Below, in pieces: positions 40,640 through 41,640 of a stretch of DNA of 41,640 bases. The position numbers were made by a program, and so were the translations under genes. Source of the DNA: a virus; the IMG/VR virus record IMGVR_UViG_3300025117_000131, positions 1 through 41,640 of that record. One strand, given 5' to 3'. The notes under the pieces are model-generated. The model saw nothing but the letters and a program-made list of their open reading frames with translations, made no database searches and was not told the origin of the DNA. Positions within the stretch are counted from its first letter, which is position 1. The number at the start of each line of letters is the position of its first letter.

Positions 40640-41284
40640 ATGAAAATCATAATAGACACAGGCGAACTAGAAGAAGCCATAGATACGTTGATAAACGACC
40701 AAGCATTAACGGCTAGTCAGAAGATACTTATAATGCCAGAAGTCTTTGCGCCTTTTCTTACTGCCAAGTCGTCCGTTGAGGTTCCGTGTGGTATGGTGGA
40801 GGAATTGGAGGAGTATTGCCGCATGCCTAGCCCCTGGAAAGGTAATAGTGAGAAATACGCAAATGGTATGCACGAGTCCAAAAGGCATATAAAAGAAATC
40901 ATCTACCGCAACACCCAATCCCCCAAGCAACAGGACGGGTTGCCCATATGTACAGAATGCGGAGGCAATGGTTACGTCCTTGAACGTTCAGGTTATGGTG
41001 AAGAACAAGAACCGCAAAAGTGCCTTAATTGCGGAGGAAAGGGCATTGTTTACCCCCAATCCCCCAAGCCCGTAGAGCAAGAGCCGTTGGCGTGTTTGGC
41101 TGATAGGAAAGGGTTTTGGGTTAATACAAACTGTCATAACGGTAACTGGTGCGTAAACATGGAACGCAATGAGATAAGTGCTGGGTCAAATAAAGCCTTC
41201 TCTGCTATAGAAAGAAGTTTTAAGTTCGCCGAATCCAAAGCAAGGCAGTATTTAGAATCGTTGCCCGATGTGAAGAGCAAGTAA
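40640..41284 (+). CDS. Protein with DnaJ-type zinc motifs, 214 aa
   Basis: Residues about 104-138 hold CTECGGNGYV and CLNCGGKGIV, two CxxCxGxG repeats as in the DnaJ cysteine-rich domain. The N-terminal 95 residues are helical (GELEEAIDTLINDQ, CGMVEELEEYCRM), and the C-terminal part contains WVNTNCHNGNWC and a helix ending in KSK. Such isolated repeats appear in phage early proteins of unknown role. It lies before the tRNA-like element. Confidence 0.75.
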   Translation: MKIIIDTGELEEAIDTLINDQALTASQKILIMPEVFAPFLTAKSSVEVPCGMVEELEEYCRMPSPWKGNSEKYANGMHESKRHIKEIIYRNTQSPKQQDGLPICTECGGNGYVLERSGYGEEQEPQKCLNCGGKGIVYPQSPKPVEQEPLACLADRKGFWVNTNCHNGNWCVNMERNEISAGSNKAFSAIERSFKFAESKARQYLESLPDVKSK

Positions 41285-41290
41285 TTTAAT

Positions 41291-41390
41291 GGCGCGGCGG
41301 CGTATGGGCGTATTTGGCTATTAGCCTATGGACGACACGCTTACCGAGCCAAACGGTAAGAGTAGCAGGTTTAAATCCTGCCCGCGCCCA
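41291..41390 (+). tRNA. tRNA-like element, possible degenerate tRNA (CCA anticodon position)
   Basis: The acceptor stem GGCGCGG 41291-41297 pairs with CCGCGCC 41382-41388. The T arm is GCAGG-TTTAAAT-CCTGC (41365-41381). The anticodon stem is TACCG/CGGTA with loop AGCCAAA (41347-41353), placing CCA at the anticodon. The D stem is GCGT/ACGC. Anomalies are a 33-base D loop containing its own GGCT/AGCC hairpin, G instead of T at position 33, and no encoded CCA tail. It is either a decayed tRNA-Trp-like gene or a tRNA-mimicking RNA. Confidence 0.4.
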
Positions 41391-41417
41391 AATTTAAAAT
41401 ATGGATAGGAGGAATAT

Positions 41418-41640
41418 ATGAGAATAGAAATAAAACATAGGTTTAACGGTTCGGTTTTGTTTTCGTGCGAAGCGGTCAGCATGAAAATAGCGGTTAAATT
41501 GGCTATAGAGGCAGGGGCCGACCTGTCAGGGGCTGACCTATCGAGGGCTAACCTGTCGGGGGCTGACCTGTCGAGGGCTAACCTGTCGGAGGCTAACCTG
41601 TCGGGGGCTGACCTGTCGGGGGCTGACCTGTCGAGGGCTA
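41418..41640 (+). CDS. Pentapeptide-repeat protein, N-terminal part (continues at window start)
   Basis: ATG 41418 follows TAGGAGGAATAT. A 33-residue N-terminal cap ([20 protein letters not shown]) is the form common in phage pentapeptide-repeat proteins, after which the A(D/N)LSx repeats begin. The frame runs off the window end. Joining 41640 to base 133 keeps the frame through to TGA 390-392, giving 160 residues. Function unknown; the split is an artefact of linearising a circle. Confidence 0.85.
   Translation, partial: MRIEIKHRFNGSVLFSCEAVSMKIAVKLAIEAGADLSGADLSRANLSGADLSRANLSEANLSGADLSGADLSRA
41515..41640. repeat. Terminal direct repeat, right copy
   Basis: Identical to bases 7-132. It lies in the 15-base repeat tract of the pentapeptide gene. 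Removal of one copy gives a 41,508-bp circle. Confidence 0.85.

Overview
This window looks like the complete, terminally redundant assembly of a tailed phage genome of about 41.5 kb (most likely a podovirus-like Caudoviricetes member). Every gene I can support is on the + strand. Bases 7-132 reappear exactly as bases 41515-41640, and joining the ends across this overlap gives a circle of 41,508 bp. The join also rebuilds one intact pentapeptide-repeat gene (160 codons) that the linear contig cuts in two. I see no integrase, RNA polymerase or replicative family A/B DNA polymerase. Ribosome-binding sites are mostly strong GGAGG type. Promoters look sigma-70-like (TTGACA/TATAAT, plus an extended -10 class), and perfect TTATCCACA DnaA boxes are present, so the host is a bacterium with a conventional replication and transcription system. 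I cannot name the host phylum.

Layout. (1) 1-2533: small, tightly overlapping early or accessory genes (pentapeptide repeat, zinc ribbons, membrane peptides). (2) 2530-7461: DNA metabolism genes, namely an SNF2-type helicase, a YopX-like protein, a VRR-NUC nuclease, Cys-rich proteins, and three genes after a putative small-RNA locus at 5362-5463. (3) 7462-11652: a structured leader, a cytosine-C5 methyltransferase whose gene is overlapped along its whole length by a second 531-codon frame, a primase-polymerase/D5 helicase, and a replication-origin-like region with three DnaA boxes and GGGACGG repeats. (4) 11653-13562: a small protein, an HTH regulator and a ParB-like/N6-adenine methyltransferase. 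(5) 13562-35795: packaging and virion genes, namely small and large terminase, portal, fibre-like and jelly-roll-like proteins, scaffold, SU10/DUF5309-like major capsid protein, head-tail adaptor, a 900-residue tail protein, two internal-protein candidates and a 2353-residue polyvalent protein with two ADP-ribosyltransferase-like domains and an intact JAMM motif. (6) 35792-38606: a secreted protein, a cysteine-peptidase-like protein, an endolysin candidate and holin-like membrane proteins. (7) 38618-41640: a second putative small RNA, then small regulatory and accessory genes (ribbon-helix-helix protein, HD hydrolase, zinc proteins), a tRNA-like element and the 5' part of the pentapeptide-repeat gene.

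How it fits together. Replication probably starts near 11.4-11.6 kb using host DnaA, with the phage primase-polymerase/helicase. Two methyltransferases may protect phage DNA from host nucleases. The terminase-portal-scaffold-capsid order is classical, but fibre and jelly-roll genes sit between portal and scaffold. Six proteins of the virion/lysis region begin with convincing Sec signal peptides, including the 900-residue tail protein. This is unexpected for particles assembled in the cytoplasm.

The most unusual points are the full-length dual-frame coding at the cytosine methyltransferase locus (the two start codons overlap as ATGTG behind one Shine-Dalgarno), the exported virion proteins, the polyvalent protein with a visibly foreign AT-rich ART cassette, and several structured RNA loci that share an extended -10 promoter. 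Family names come from motif recognition by eye; no database search was possible.
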